The notes under the pieces are model-generated. The model searched no databases, was not told the DNA's origin, and saw nothing but the letters and a program-made list of their open reading frames with translations. A stretch of DNA of 64,000 bases, taken from positions 1-64,000 of the forward strand of contig JBEAMJ010000076.1 of assembly GCA_041166025.1 (NCBI GenBank). Direction: 5' to 3'. Source of the DNA: UBA7672 sp041166025. GTDB lineage: Bacteria > Pseudomonadota > Alphaproteobacteria > Caulobacterales > Hyphomonadaceae. Below, piece by piece: positions 43,238-52,410 of this stretch (position 1 is the stretch's first letter; every line of letters begins with the position of its first letter). A program made the translations under genes and the position numbers.

Positions 43238-45505
43238 ATGACCTCCAAACGCCCCAGCTTCACCGACGAGGAAGCCCTCGCCTTCCACCGCTATCCACAG
43301 CCGGGGAAGTTGTCGGTCACGCCGACCAAACCCATGGCGACGCAAAAGGACCTGTCGCTGGCCTATTCGCCCGGCGTCGCCGTGCCCGTGCTCGCGATCG
43401 CCGGCAATGCCGAGCTGGCCTACGACTATACCTCCAAGGGCAACATGGTCGCCGTGATCTCCAACGGCACGGCGATCCTGGGGCTGGGCGATCTCGGGCC
43501 GATGGCGTCGAAACCGGTGATGGAGGGCAAGTCCGTGCTCTTCAAGCGGTTCGCGGATGTCGATTCCATCGATATCGAGGTCGACGAGAAGGACCCGCAG
43601 AAGTTCATCGCCTGCGTTCGCGCCATCGGCGCGACGTGGGGCGGGATCAATCTTGAAGACATCAAGGCGCCCGAGTGCTTCATCATCGAGAGCGAGCTGC
43701 GCGAGAAGCTCGACATTCCGGTATTCCACGACGACCAGCACGGCACGGCGATCATCGCGACGGCCGGGCTGATCAATGCCTGCCAGATCACGGGGCGGAA
43801 GCTCTCGGATGTGAAGGTGGTGATTTCGGGTGCAGGCGCTGCAGGGCTTTCGGTGGCGGGGCTGATCCGCCACCTCGGCGTCAAGCGCGACAACATCCTG
43901 ATGGTGGACCGTCAGGGCGTGATCTACGAGGGCCGTACCGAAGGCATGGACCAGTTCAAGTCCGCCTTCGCTGTGAAGACAAAGAAGCGCACCCTGGCCG
44001 AGGCCTTCGAGGGCGCCGATGTTTTCATGGGCCTGTCGGCCAAGGGCACGGTGACGCAGGCCATGGTGAAGTCCATGGCGCAGAACCCCATGGTCTTCCC
44101 GATGGCCAATCCGGACCCCGAGATCACGCCGGAGGAAATCCGCGAGGTTCGTTCCGACGCCATTATCGCAACCGGCCGGTCGGATTATCCGAACCAGATC
44201 AACAACGTGCTCGGCTTCCCCTACATTTTCCGCGGCGCGCTCGACGTGCGGGCGCGCACGATCAACGAGGAGATGAAAGTGGCCGCCGCGCAGGCGCTTG
44301 CGCAGCTGGCGCGCGAGGACGTGCCGGATGAGGTGGCCGCCGCCTATGCCGGCGCGCGGCCGAGCTTCGGACCGGACTACATCATCCCCGCCCCGTTCGA
44401 TCCGCGCCTGATCTGGTATGTGCCGCCACTCGTTGCACAGGCGGCGATGGATACCGGCGTTGCACGCAAGCCGATCGCCGACATGCAGGCCTACCGCGAC
44501 TCGCTCGCGCAGCGGCTCGATCCCGCCGCCAGCTTCCTGCAGCGCATCTACGGCAAGGTGCGATCGGAATCACGCAAGCGGGTCGTGTTCGCCGAGGGCG
44601 AGGAGCCCGCCGTCATCCGCGCGGCCTGGCAGTTCAAGACGCAGGAGCTGGGCGAGCCAATCCTTGTCGGCCGCGACGAACAGGTGAGCCGCAACATGGC
44701 CCTGCTCGGCATTCCAGCTGGCGAGCTCACGATCATGAATGCGCGCGTCTCGGACCAGAACGAGGCCTACACGGAGTTTCTCTACAAGCGCCTGCAGCGG
44801 AAGGGCTACCTGCAGCGCGACGCGCAGCGGATGATCAACCAGGATCGTAACGTGTTCGCCGCAACAATGGTGGCGCTGGGCCAGGCCGACGGCATGGTGA
44901 CGGGCGTCACGCGCAATTACGCAACCTCATTGTCAGACGTGCTGCAGGCCATTGATCCGCGCAGGGATGTGCGCCCGATCGGCGTCTCCATCGTGATCGG
45001 CAAAACCGGACCGATCCTGATCGCCGACACCAGCGTTACGGAAATGCCCGGCGCCGAGGAACTGTCAGAGATCGCGTGCTCGGCAGCGAGTGCAGCGAAG
45101 AAGCTGGGCTTTTCGCCCCGGCTCGCCTTCCTCTCCTACTCCACCTTCGGCAATCCGCCGGGTGAGCGCATGGCCAAGGTGCGCGACGCCGTCGCCATCC
45201 TCGACGCCAAGGGCGATGTCGGGTTCGAATACGATGGCGAGATGGCGGTCGATGTGGCGCTCAATCCCGAGGCGCGCCGGCTCTATCCCTTCTGCCGCCT
45301 GACGGGACCAGCCAATGTGCTGGTGATGCCGGCGATCCATTCGGCGGCGATCTCCACCAAGATCGCCGCGACGCTCGGCGGCGTCACCGTTCTTGGACCG
45401 CTTCTGGTCGGGCTCACTTCATCGGTGCAGATCGCCCAGCTCGACGCGACCGCACAGGACATCGTGAACCTCGCGGCTTTCGCCGCGTTCAACACGAACG
45501 GGTGA
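43238..45505 (+). CDS. maeB: NADP-dependent malic enzyme with C-terminal phosphotransacetylase-like domain
   Basis: 755 residues from ATG 43238. Residues 1-430 form the malic enzyme: VIEVD-type SDAYSPGVAVP region, NGTAILGLGDLGPMASKPVMEGK, and the dinucleotide motif VVISGAGAAGLSVAGL. Residues from about 440 form a PTA-like domain (VVFAEGEEPAVIRAAWQF to ATAQDIVNLAAFAAF) that is usually regulatory, binding acetyl-CoA, rather than catalytic. It converts malate to pyruvate and CO2, making NADPH. It neighbours mutS (divergent), the common alphaproteobacterial arrangement. Confidence 0.97.
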   Translation: MTSKRPSFTDEEALAFHRYPQPGKLSVTPTKPMATQKDLSLAYSPGVAVPVLAIAGNAELAYDYTSKGNMVAVISNGTAILGLGDLGPMASKPVMEGKSVLFKRFADVDSIDIEVDEKDPQKFIACVRAIGATWGGINLEDIKAPECFIIESELREKLDIPVFHDDQHGTAIIATAGLINACQITGRKLSDVKVVISGAGAAGLSVAGLIRHLGVKRDNILMVDRQGVIYEGRTEGMDQFKSAFAVKTKKRTLAEAFEGADVFMGLSAKGTVTQAMVKSMAQNPMVFPMANPDPEITPEEIREVRSDAIIATGRSDYPNQINNVLGFPYIFRGALDVRARTINEEMKVAAAQALAQLAREDVPDEVAAAYAGARPSFGPDYIIPAPFDPRLIWYVPPLVAQAAMDTGVARKPIADMQAYRDSLAQRLDPAASFLQRIYGKVRSESRKRVVFAEGEEPAVIRAAWQFKTQELGEPILVGRDEQVSRNMALLGIPAGELTIMNARVSDQNEAYTEFLYKRLQRKGYLQRDAQRMINQDRNVFAATMVALGQADGMVTGVTRNYATSLSDVLQAIDPRRDVRPIGVSIVIGKTGPILIADTSVTEMPGAEELSEIACSAASAAKKLGFSPRLAFLSYSTFGNPPGERMAKVRDAVAILDAKGDVGFEYDGEMAVDVALNPEARRLYPFCRLTGPANVLVMPAIHSAAISTKIAATLGGVTVLGPLLVGLTSSVQIAQLDATAQDIVNLAAFAAFNTNG

Positions 45506-45520
45506 TCAGACGGCCGGGAT

Positions 45521-47284
45521 CTACTGCGCCGGTTGAGGGGCCGCAGCGCCAGCCTCGCCTGCGGGCTTCTTCAGAAAGGCCTGGCGCGCCCATTCGGCCG
45601 CGGAAAGTGCAACGGCGATCATCCCTATCCATACGGTCAGGATGAAGAAGTCATGGTATCCGTTGGTCTCGATGAAGACGCCGAGCTCGGCCCGACCGAG
45701 CGAGCCAATCAACATCACCAGCGAACCGAGCAATGCATACTGCACGGCCGCGAATTTGGGGTTCACCATCGCCGTGAGATAGGCGACGAAGGCAACGCTG
45801 GCGAAGCCGCCTGCGACATTCTCGATCGCGATGGCCACGATCAATCGCGAAAGCGCCTGATCGCCAAATCCCGACAGCGCTGGACCTATGCCCGTCATTG
45901 CGAGGAATGCGTCCATGCCCGCGCCGCCTGCAGCAAGGTCCGCGAAGATCAGATTTGTCAGCGCCGCAATCAGCGCCCCAAAGACAAGGCACGGCAGACG
46001 GCCGACGGCGATAAGAGCAACCCCGCAGATCACCGAGCCCGCCACCGTCATGAACACGCCGATGGTCTTCGAGGCGATGGCGACATCGGTGTTGGAATGC
46101 CCCAGCGCCCCCTGGCTGACGGATGGGTTGCCGGTAAGGCCCACAGCCGGGTCACCGAGATAGAAGGGATAGGCAAAGCCCCCCCAGATCAGGTCCACGA
46201 ACCGGTACATCAGCACCAGACCAAGCACCAGGATCACCGCCCAGCGCAGGCGCTGCACGAGGTCCATCAGTGGATCGAGGATGGTATGGAACAGGGCGTC
46301 GGACGCCTTGCGCGTCCACGATCCCTTTGGCGAAACATGGGCGGCGGGCGCAGGCTGCCGCCGCAAAAGCCATGCGGCGATCAATCCCGGCAGGAGGATC
46401 AGCAGCGCGACTATGATTGGCGCCTGAACACGTGTGAATACCGCAGCAGAAGGCGGCGGGGTCTGCGTCAGCGAGTCGACGAAGAACATGGCGATGAGAG
46501 CGATCGCAACCGCCCAGCCAGCGGCGACGAGAGCGACCGAGGCCTGCACCGTGTCTGGACTGAATGAAGCCGCGAAGGACGGCCGCGTATCGTGCCCGCC
46601 CCTTTCAGTTGATGAATGATCAGGCTCCTGCGCAACCAGCGTGCCCGATGCCGCAACCGCCATGCCGGCCGCGATGATGAGATAGACTGTCGTCCACGGA
46701 ATGTGATCGGCCAGCGTCAGCGCGAAAAGGCCGGTGAAGAGGCCAGCGAAGCGATAGCCCATCTGGTAGACCGCCGACATGAGGTCCTTGTCCTCGTCGG
46801 AGTCAGCGATCTCGATCCGCCACGCTTCAAGAACGATGTCGTGAACGGACGATGCTATCGCCACGATGACGCTTATCCCGGCAAGATAGAGCACGCCCTC
46901 GCTCGGACGCGAGAGAGCAAGAAGGGCAAGCAGTCCGGCGATAATCAGCTGCATCACCAGCAGCCAGCTGCGGCGTGGCCCGAACTTCTCGAGGAAGGGA
47001 ATGCCGATCCGCGGAAACCATGCCTTCTGGAAACCAGGCGCCCAGATCAGCTTGAACGAATAGGCCAGAATGATGAAATTCAGGATGCCGATCTGGCTCG
47101 GCGTCACGCCTTCGGCCGTCAGCCATGCGTTGAGCGTGCCAAGGACGGCGCCGTAGGGAAGCCCGGCCGCAAGCGACAGCAGGAGCATCGCCAGCATCTT
47201 GCGATGGCGCAGGGCCTTGAGGGCGCGCAGCCAGCGCGGCGCCGGCTTCGACCCGGCTGGCGAGGTTGCGGCTGCCTCGCTCAT
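45521..47284 (-). CDS. ampG: AmpG-type muropeptide MFS permease
   Basis: 587 residues with 12 or more membrane helices. MLLLSLAAGLPYGAVLGTLNAWLTAEGV at the N-terminus and IAIENVAGGFASVAFVAYLTAMV late in the protein match AmpG, which imports GlcNAc-anhydro-muropeptides for recycling. A non-membrane insertion of about 30 residues occurs after the sixth helix (EPDHSSTERGGHDTRPSFAA). Its start overlaps the stop of the histidine kinase by 4 bases (ATGA), which ties the two together. The convergent maeB ends 15 bases away. Confidence 0.9.
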   Translation of the reverse strand: MSEAAATSPAGSKPAPRWLRALKALRHRKMLAMLLLSLAAGLPYGAVLGTLNAWLTAEGVTPSQIGILNFIILAYSFKLIWAPGFQKAWFPRIGIPFLEKFGPRRSWLLVMQLIIAGLLALLALSRPSEGVLYLAGISVIVAIASSVHDIVLEAWRIEIADSDEDKDLMSAVYQMGYRFAGLFTGLFALTLADHIPWTTVYLIIAAGMAVAASGTLVAQEPDHSSTERGGHDTRPSFAASFSPDTVQASVALVAAGWAVAIALIAMFFVDSLTQTPPPSAAVFTRVQAPIIVALLILLPGLIAAWLLRRQPAPAAHVSPKGSWTRKASDALFHTILDPLMDLVQRLRWAVILVLGLVLMYRFVDLIWGGFAYPFYLGDPAVGLTGNPSVSQGALGHSNTDVAIASKTIGVFMTVAGSVICGVALIAVGRLPCLVFGALIAALTNLIFADLAAGGAGMDAFLAMTGIGPALSGFGDQALSRLIVAIAIENVAGGFASVAFVAYLTAMVNPKFAAVQYALLGSLVMLIGSLGRAELGVFIETNGYHDFFILTVWIGMIAVALSAAEWARQAFLKKPAGEAGAAAPQPAQ

Positions 47285-49011
47285 TGACGAACTTTCGCGT
47301 TGCGGCGCGCCCAGCGTTCGGCGAGCTGGCGCAGGCGCGGCGGATCGATGGGCTTGGCGGCGAGCTGGGAGACGCCAGCCTCGCGCGCGCGGGCTTCGAG
47401 CTCGTGATCAATGTCCGCGGTCAGCGCCACGATGGGCGTCTGGGAGGCTGGTCCCTCGAGGCGCCGGATGCGCCGCGTCGCCTCGAGGCCATCCATGACC
47501 GGCATGCGAATGTCCATGAAAATGACGGAATAGTCCCTTTCGCCCAGTCTTTCCAGCGCCTCGGCGCCGGTTCCGGCAGTATCGACACGGAAGCCGGCTG
47601 CGGTGAGCGCGCTGCGCGCCAGGAGCGCATTGACGGCGTTGTCGTCGGCGATGAGCGCTGAACCGGCTTCGCCAGACTTGCGCGCGGGGGCAGTTTCCTC
47701 AGAGGGGTTGTCCTGCAGCGACACACCGATCCGTTCGCGCAGCGAGGCTGCACGCAGCGGGCGGATCAGGTAGCCCGCGCAGCCCATCTGCTTGAAGCTT
47801 TCGATGCGGCCGCGATCGGACGGGCGCAGGACGACAAGCGTGCGTTTCGCCCGTGCAATCATTTCGATGTGCGCAGGCGGCAGCGCGGCGTCAAGGATCA
47901 CAACGTCGGCAGCCTTCCAGTCGGCAACGAGACATCCACCCTCGCGCCCAAGCGCCGCCATGGAGGCAAGCGCGGTCGCCGGGGGAAGATCGAGCGCGAC
48001 ATGCAGCGTGCGGTGCGGCTCCACCTGTGGCTCACTCTCGGGCGCCGACTTCATCGGCAGTTCCACCACGAACATTGCGCCGTGACCGTAGGCCGATTGC
48101 AGTGCAACCCGCCCCTTCATAGCCTCGACCAGCCTTGCGACAATTGCGAGGCCGAGCCCCACGCCACCGTCGCGCCGCACGTCGGCGGCGCTGGCCTGGG
48201 AGAAGGCGTCAAACAGACGGGCGCGCGCCTGTTCGGGAACACCCGCACCAGTGTCGCGCACGACAAGGGCAAGACCCTCGCTGCCGGAAGCCGGGCGCGC
48301 CTCAATCAGCACGGCGCCGCTGGCCGTGAATTTGATCGCATTGCCAGCCAGATTGAAGAGGATCTGGCGCAACCGGCCGGCATCACCGATCATGCGCCGG
48401 GCCAGGTCCGGATGAACGAGGCCGGCGATGTCGAGGCCGGCGGCATGCGCGCGGGGCGCCAAAAGCTCAGCAACATCCTGCACGAGGTCGCTGGTGTCGA
48501 ACGCCGCCTCGTCGAGCGGGATGTCCCCTGCCTCCATGCGCGAATAATCGAGCACGTTGTTGAGGAGGTCCAGAAGGCGCGATCCTGACTTGCGGATGGC
48601 GTTTGCATAATCGCGCTGTTCGGGGGTGAGGTCGGTTTCCTCCAGCAACGCCGCCATGCCGAGAATGCCATTGAGCGGCGTCCGTATCTCGTGGCTCACT
48701 GCAGCGGTGAAGCGATGGGCGGCGTCAGGTTCCTCACGCGTTTCGGATGTTGCAAGCCGCCGTCCGTCGATCGGTTCGGACACGCGCCAGCGCCGGCCGG
48801 CCTCGTCGACGATCTGCGAGGCGATGTCAGCCGATGGCAGAGAAAACGGCGCACACATCCCTTTGGTGAAGCCCGAGAGTGAGCTTGCGGCGATCACCAC
48901 GCCGGCCGCGTCGACGACCAGCGCGGCGCCGGGCCAGCTGCGCGCAATCGCGCTCAGCGGATGGGGCGCTGCGTCGTTGGCGGCGATGGCGGGTGCGGCC
49001 TGAGGCTTCAT
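47281..49011 (-). CDS. Hybrid histidine kinase with pseudo-receiver and C-terminal receiver
   Basis: 576 residues. A short PAS-like N-terminus (GAALVVDAAGVVIAAS) comes first. The His phosphoacceptor follows in FTAAVSHEIRTPLNGILG (about residue 105), then the ATPase N, G1 and G2 boxes (LAGNAIKF, DTGAGVPE, GVGLGLAIVARLV). A middle receiver-like domain (LHVALDLPPATALASMA through GYLIRPL) lacks the acidic pair and has Arg for Lys, so it should not be phosphorylated normally. The C-terminal receiver is complete (ADDNAVNALL, MDIRMPVMDG, LTAD, AKPID). It overlaps the ampG start by 4 bases. No soluble histidine phosphotransferase is seen. Confidence 0.9.
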   Translation of the reverse strand: MKPQAAPAIAANDAAPHPLSAIARSWPGAALVVDAAGVVIAASSLSGFTKGMCAPFSLPSADIASQIVDEAGRRWRVSEPIDGRRLATSETREEPDAAHRFTAAVSHEIRTPLNGILGMAALLEETDLTPEQRDYANAIRKSGSRLLDLLNNVLDYSRMEAGDIPLDEAAFDTSDLVQDVAELLAPRAHAAGLDIAGLVHPDLARRMIGDAGRLRQILFNLAGNAIKFTASGAVLIEARPASGSEGLALVVRDTGAGVPEQARARLFDAFSQASAADVRRDGGVGLGLAIVARLVEAMKGRVALQSAYGHGAMFVVELPMKSAPESEPQVEPHRTLHVALDLPPATALASMAALGREGGCLVADWKAADVVILDAALPPAHIEMIARAKRTLVVLRPSDRGRIESFKQMGCAGYLIRPLRAASLRERIGVSLQDNPSEETAPARKSGEAGSALIADDNAVNALLARSALTAAGFRVDTAGTGAEALERLGERDYSVIFMDIRMPVMDGLEATRRIRRLEGPASQTPIVALTADIDHELEARAREAGVSQLAAKPIDPPRLRQLAERWARRNAKVRQ

Positions 49012-49047
49012 CGGGGCGAACCTGCAGGCGCCCTGCTGACCAGACGA

Positions 49048-50247
49048 TTAACGCGCCATCAGGCTGGGAATCTCGCCAAGATCGCCGCCCGCTTCGCGTG
49101 CGAAAACCTTCCGGGCCGGTGGGATCCCACCGGCAAGCGCCATCGCGGCGCCCGCTGCCAGCCGCACCGGCAAGGCTGAGGTGAAGGCGCGGGCAAATCC
49201 CTCCATCGCAGCCGCCGTCGCCACGACATCGGCCCGTCGCCAGCGCGTGTAGGGTTGAAGCGCTCCGGCCGCGCCGATGTCGAGCCCGGCATACGCGGCG
49301 GCCTTGATCACATCGACCAGGGCGGCGACATCCTTAAGGCCGAGATTGAGACCCTGCCCGGCAAGCGGATGAATGACATGCGCCGCATCGCCGGCGAGCG
49401 CGAGGCGCGGCGCGTCGAACCGCTCGGCAATGTAGAGACCGACAGGAAAGCTGAGGCGCGGACCGGCGAGTTTTGCGCCCGTAATGAAATCGCCGGCGCG
49501 ACGCGCCAGCCCCAGCTCGAAACCGCGTGCGTCGAGTTCGATCAGGGCTGCGGCGATCGCAGCCTTTTCAGTCCAGATCAGGTTGGCGCGGTCGCCCTTG
49601 AGCGGCAGGACAGCCATCGGCCCGTTGGGGAGGAAGATCTGCCGCGCCGCGCCGTTGTGAGGCTTTTCAAGCTGAACCGTCGTTGAGACGGCCGCAGCGC
49701 CATAGTCATGGCCCTCGAAACGCAGGCCGGACTGATGGCGAACGAAGGAGCGTGCGCCGTCGCAGCCGACCACCAGCGGGGCCTGGACCTCGCCGCCAGC
49801 GAACGCGAGAACCGCGCACGGATCGCCGAATGTCACGCGCTCGATCCGTGCGCGGGACAGAAGCGTCACACGCTTTTCACTGGCGACCGCTGCATGCAGT
49901 GCAGCGGTGAGCGCGCCAGCTTCCATCATGTAGCCGAGCACAGGCTCGCTGCAGTCTTCGGCGATGAAGGAGATGCCGCCGATGCGGCCCTGCGCCTCGA
50001 CCTGCGTGACCGGCTCGGCGCCAGCGAGCAATGTCTCCTCAAGCCCAAGCGCGCGGAAGATGCGCCAGCAGCCATAGGCGATGAACCAGGCGCGCGTGTC
50101 GGCAGCACCCTGGCCTGGCGGTCCTGCAGCGTCGGCCAGGACCACATCGAACCCCCGCCGTGCAAGAGCGAGCGCCAGCGTCAGGCCCACGGGCCCGCCG
50201 CCGGCGATGGCGACGTCGCAGCGATGAATGGGGGAAGGGCTGGCCAT
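49048..50247 (-). CDS. UbiH/UbiF/COQ6-family FAD monooxygenase
   Basis: 399 residues. The FAD-binding motif VAIAGGGPVGLTLALALARRGF is near the start. LVVGCDGARSFVRHQSGL is the DG motif, and LAGDAAHVIHPLAGQGLNLGLKDV is the GD motif typical of ubiquinone-ring hydroxylases. It adds a hydroxyl to the benzoquinone ring in the inner-membrane-associated ubiquinone pathway; the ring position cannot be chosen from sequence. It lies between the histidine kinase and amtB on the same strand with gaps of 36 and 84 bases. Confidence 0.93.
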   Translation of the reverse strand: MASPSPIHRCDVAIAGGGPVGLTLALALARRGFDVVLADAAGPPGQGAADTRAWFIAYGCWRIFRALGLEETLLAGAEPVTQVEAQGRIGGISFIAEDCSEPVLGYMMEAGALTAALHAAVASEKRVTLLSRARIERVTFGDPCAVLAFAGGEVQAPLVVGCDGARSFVRHQSGLRFEGHDYGAAAVSTTVQLEKPHNGAARQIFLPNGPMAVLPLKGDRANLIWTEKAAIAAALIELDARGFELGLARRAGDFITGAKLAGPRLSFPVGLYIAERFDAPRLALAGDAAHVIHPLAGQGLNLGLKDVAALVDVIKAAAYAGLDIGAAGALQPYTRWRRADVVATAAAMEGFARAFTSALPVRLAAGAAMALAGGIPPARKVFAREAGGDLGEIPSLMAR

Positions 50248-50331
50248 GCCCTTGATCTAGTCCATGCAGCGCCAAAAGAGAAAGGGGCGCAACCTGCAGG
50301 CTGCGCCCCCAATACTCCGTTTCGCCTTCGT

Positions 50332-51933
50332 CTAGGGATGGTAGGCGGCCTCCCCGTGCTCGTTAATGTCGATGCCCTCTTCCTCGACTTCCTCCTTCAC
50401 GCGGCCGCCGGTGAGGATCTTGACAAGGAACCAGACGATTGTGGAGGCGACGGCGGACCAGACCACGGCAAGGCCGACCGCCATGGCCTGGGCCGTGACC
50501 TGGGCGCCCATATTGTAGGGCAGGACGCCGCAGGTCGCAGTCTCAGCCGAGCATGCTGCCCAGTCGATGATGCCTGCGCCGCCCAGGTCCGGGTTCACCA
50601 GGATGCCGGTGCCGATGGCGCCGATTATCCCGCCGATCGCGTGGATGCCGAAGGCGTCGAGGCTATCGTCATACTTGAGCGCGTTCTTGATGACGGAGCA
50701 GAAGATGACGCATACCGGCGAGACGATCAGGCCGAGAATGATCGCACCCATCGGCCCTGCAAAGCCCGCCGCCGGAGTAACTGCAACCAGGCCTGCAACG
50801 ATGCCGGAGGCGAGCCCCAGCATTGAGGGCCGGCGGCGCAGCACCCATTCCACAACGACCCAGGACAGGCCTGCGGCAGCCGTCGCCAGAAGCGTGTTGA
50901 CCATTGCGACGCCGGCATAGCCGTTGGCTTCGAGGTTGGACCCGGCGTTGAAGCCGAACCAGCCGACCCACAGCAAGCCGGCGCCGACATAGGTCAGCAC
51001 CAGTGAGTGCGGAGGCATCGGCGACTGCTTGTAGCCAAGGCGCGGCCCGAGGATGATCGCGCCCATCAGCGCAGCGATGCCGGCATTGATGTGGACGACG
51101 GTGCCGCCCGCGAAGTCGAGTGCGCCCCAGGCCCAGATCTGCCCGGCGCCGGCCGCCAGCGATTCCGCCGTCTGCCCCACGGCCGACGTGGCGCCCGACC
51201 ACCACCAGACCATGTGGGCCATCGGATAGTAGGACAAGATCGGCCAGAGCACCGCGAACAGAACGACGCCGGCAAACTTCAGACGCTCGGCAACACCTCC
51301 AAGGACCAGCGCGGCGGTGATGCAGGCGAAGGTCATCTGAAAGCAGACGAAGACGATCTCGGGAATGTAGACGCCGACGGAGAAGGTCTCGACACCGGCA
51401 AAGATATCGGTCGGATGATAGACGGTCCCGGCCAGGAACAGTTTTGAGAAGCCGCCGACAAACTTGTTGAGCTCGCCGCCATCGGTGAAGGACAGCGAAT
51501 AGCCCCACAGCGCCCAGGCGATCATGCCGATGACCGTCACGGTGGTGACCTGCATCAGCATGGAAAGCATGTTCTTGGTCCGGACGAGACCGCCGTAGAA
51601 CAGCGCGAGGCCGGGAACGATCATCATCAGGACAAGGATTGTGGACACCAGCATCCAAGTCAGGTTCCCCTGCTCGTACACCTTGGGCGCCGGGGCTGCC
51701 TCTTCCGCGGCGGCCGGCTCTTCGGCGGCCACCGCTTCAGGTGCAGCATCGGTCGGCGCCGCCGGCGCCTCGGCAGCGGGCGCCTCTGCGACGGGTGGCG
51801 CTTCTGTTGCCGGCTGCGCCGAGGCCGGGCTCAGACTCGACAGCATGATCGCTGCAGCGACAGCCGCGACAGCCGCCTTCAGGCTGGCCCCCAATGTCGG
51901 AAGTCGATCCAATCGACTGATTTTACTAAACAT
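50332..51933 (-). CDS. amtB: Ammonium transporter AmtB with an N-terminal Ala/Pro/Glu extension
   Basis: 533 residues, versus about 430 for E. coli AmtB. A signal-like hydrophobic segment (residues 17-40, ending SPASAQ) is followed by about 45 residues of Ala/Pro/Glu. The transporter core then begins at NLTWMLVSTILVLMM. The twin-His pore motif is seen in FAGGTVVHINAGIAAL and LDAFGIHAIGGIIGAIG. It conducts ammonium across the inner membrane. No glnK gene lies next to it, which is unusual. It seems to follow a small minus-strand frame by 24 bases. Confidence 0.96.
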   Translation of the reverse strand: MFSKISRLDRLPTLGASLKAAVAAVAAAIMLSSLSPASAQPATEAPPVAEAPAAEAPAAPTDAAPEAVAAEEPAAAEEAAPAPKVYEQGNLTWMLVSTILVLMMIVPGLALFYGGLVRTKNMLSMLMQVTTVTVIGMIAWALWGYSLSFTDGGELNKFVGGFSKLFLAGTVYHPTDIFAGVETFSVGVYIPEIVFVCFQMTFACITAALVLGGVAERLKFAGVVLFAVLWPILSYYPMAHMVWWWSGATSAVGQTAESLAAGAGQIWAWGALDFAGGTVVHINAGIAALMGAIILGPRLGYKQSPMPPHSLVLTYVGAGLLWVGWFGFNAGSNLEANGYAGVAMVNTLLATAAAGLSWVVVEWVLRRRPSMLGLASGIVAGLVAVTPAAGFAGPMGAIILGLIVSPVCVIFCSVIKNALKYDDSLDAFGIHAIGGIIGAIGTGILVNPDLGGAGIIDWAACSAETATCGVLPYNMGAQVTAQAMAVGLAVVWSAVASTIVWFLVKILTGGRVKEEVEEEGIDINEHGEAAYHP

Positions 51934-51957
51934 TCGTCTCCCCTGAGATTGGCAAGC

Positions 51958-52206
51958 CTAGCCGCGCACGTGAACACGCCCCCCCTCGACCCGAAACGCC
52001 CCGGGAGGTCTGCCTGCGATAGGGGCCGGGGCGCCGGGTGGCGACAAGCGACCGGCGATCGCGCCTCGTCGACTCACCGGTGAATGCACAATTATTGGGC
52101 GCCAGCTCACGCGCTCGCCGCCCTTCAGGGCAGGATTCTTCCGCAGTGCAGCAATCATGTCGGCCGGCAGCGGCGCGATCGGCGGTTCGCGATAGATGGA
52201 AGCCAT
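51958..52206 (-). CDS. Possible small hypothetical protein upstream of amtB
   Basis: 82 residues: MASIYREPPIAPLPADMIAA, then a Gly/Arg/Pro-rich C-terminus. The first 40 or so codons have G/C third positions, but no ribosome site of note precedes ATG 52206. It is not a PII/GlnK protein, the usual amtB partner. It could be part of the amtB leader instead. If real it would be the first gene of an amtB transcript. Confidence 0.3.
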   Translation of the reverse strand: MASIYREPPIAPLPADMIAALRKNPALKGGERVSWRPIIVHSPVSRRGAIAGRLSPPGAPAPIAGRPPGAFRVEGGRVHVRG

Positions 52207-52236
52207 GAGCCGCCGGAAGGCTGGATCATGGGGTTT

Positions 52237-52272
52237 GTCCCGGCCGCGCGAGGGCGTGGCCGGGACTTTTTT
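52237..52272 (+). terminator. Strong intrinsic terminator on the + strand
   Basis: GTCCCGGCC (52237-52245) pairs with GGCCGGGAC (52258-52266) around a 12-base loop, followed at once by TTTTTT (52267-52272). This is a textbook Rho-independent terminator in the + direction. No + strand gene ends upstream between here and amtB, so it may end a small RNA or shield ftsK from antisense read-through. Confidence 0.8.
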
Positions 52273-52410
52273 GCACGCCTTCCCAACAGCTTCTTAACGA
52301 TATTTTCCCGTCCCGATGCTCGCCGGGCGACCCTTTGGTAGCGCCCCGTTAAGCCCCGGCGCGCCAGTGTCGGCCCGCTCACTTAACCTTGTTCCAGCGA
52401 GGACGAAGGC

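Noticed and set aside
51934..51990. Sigma-54 promoter in front of amtB
   Set aside because: A CTTGC lies near the start, but the GG...GC spacing and the -24 bases do not fit.
51958..52206. glnK gene upstream of amtB
   Set aside because: The 82-codon frame has no PII features such as the T-loop Tyr; kept only as a weak hypothetical.
52290..52390. CtrA box upstream of ftsK
   Set aside because: Several TTAA tetramers occur, but none has a second TTAA at 7-base spacing; the best (TTAACGATATTTTCC) is only a half match.
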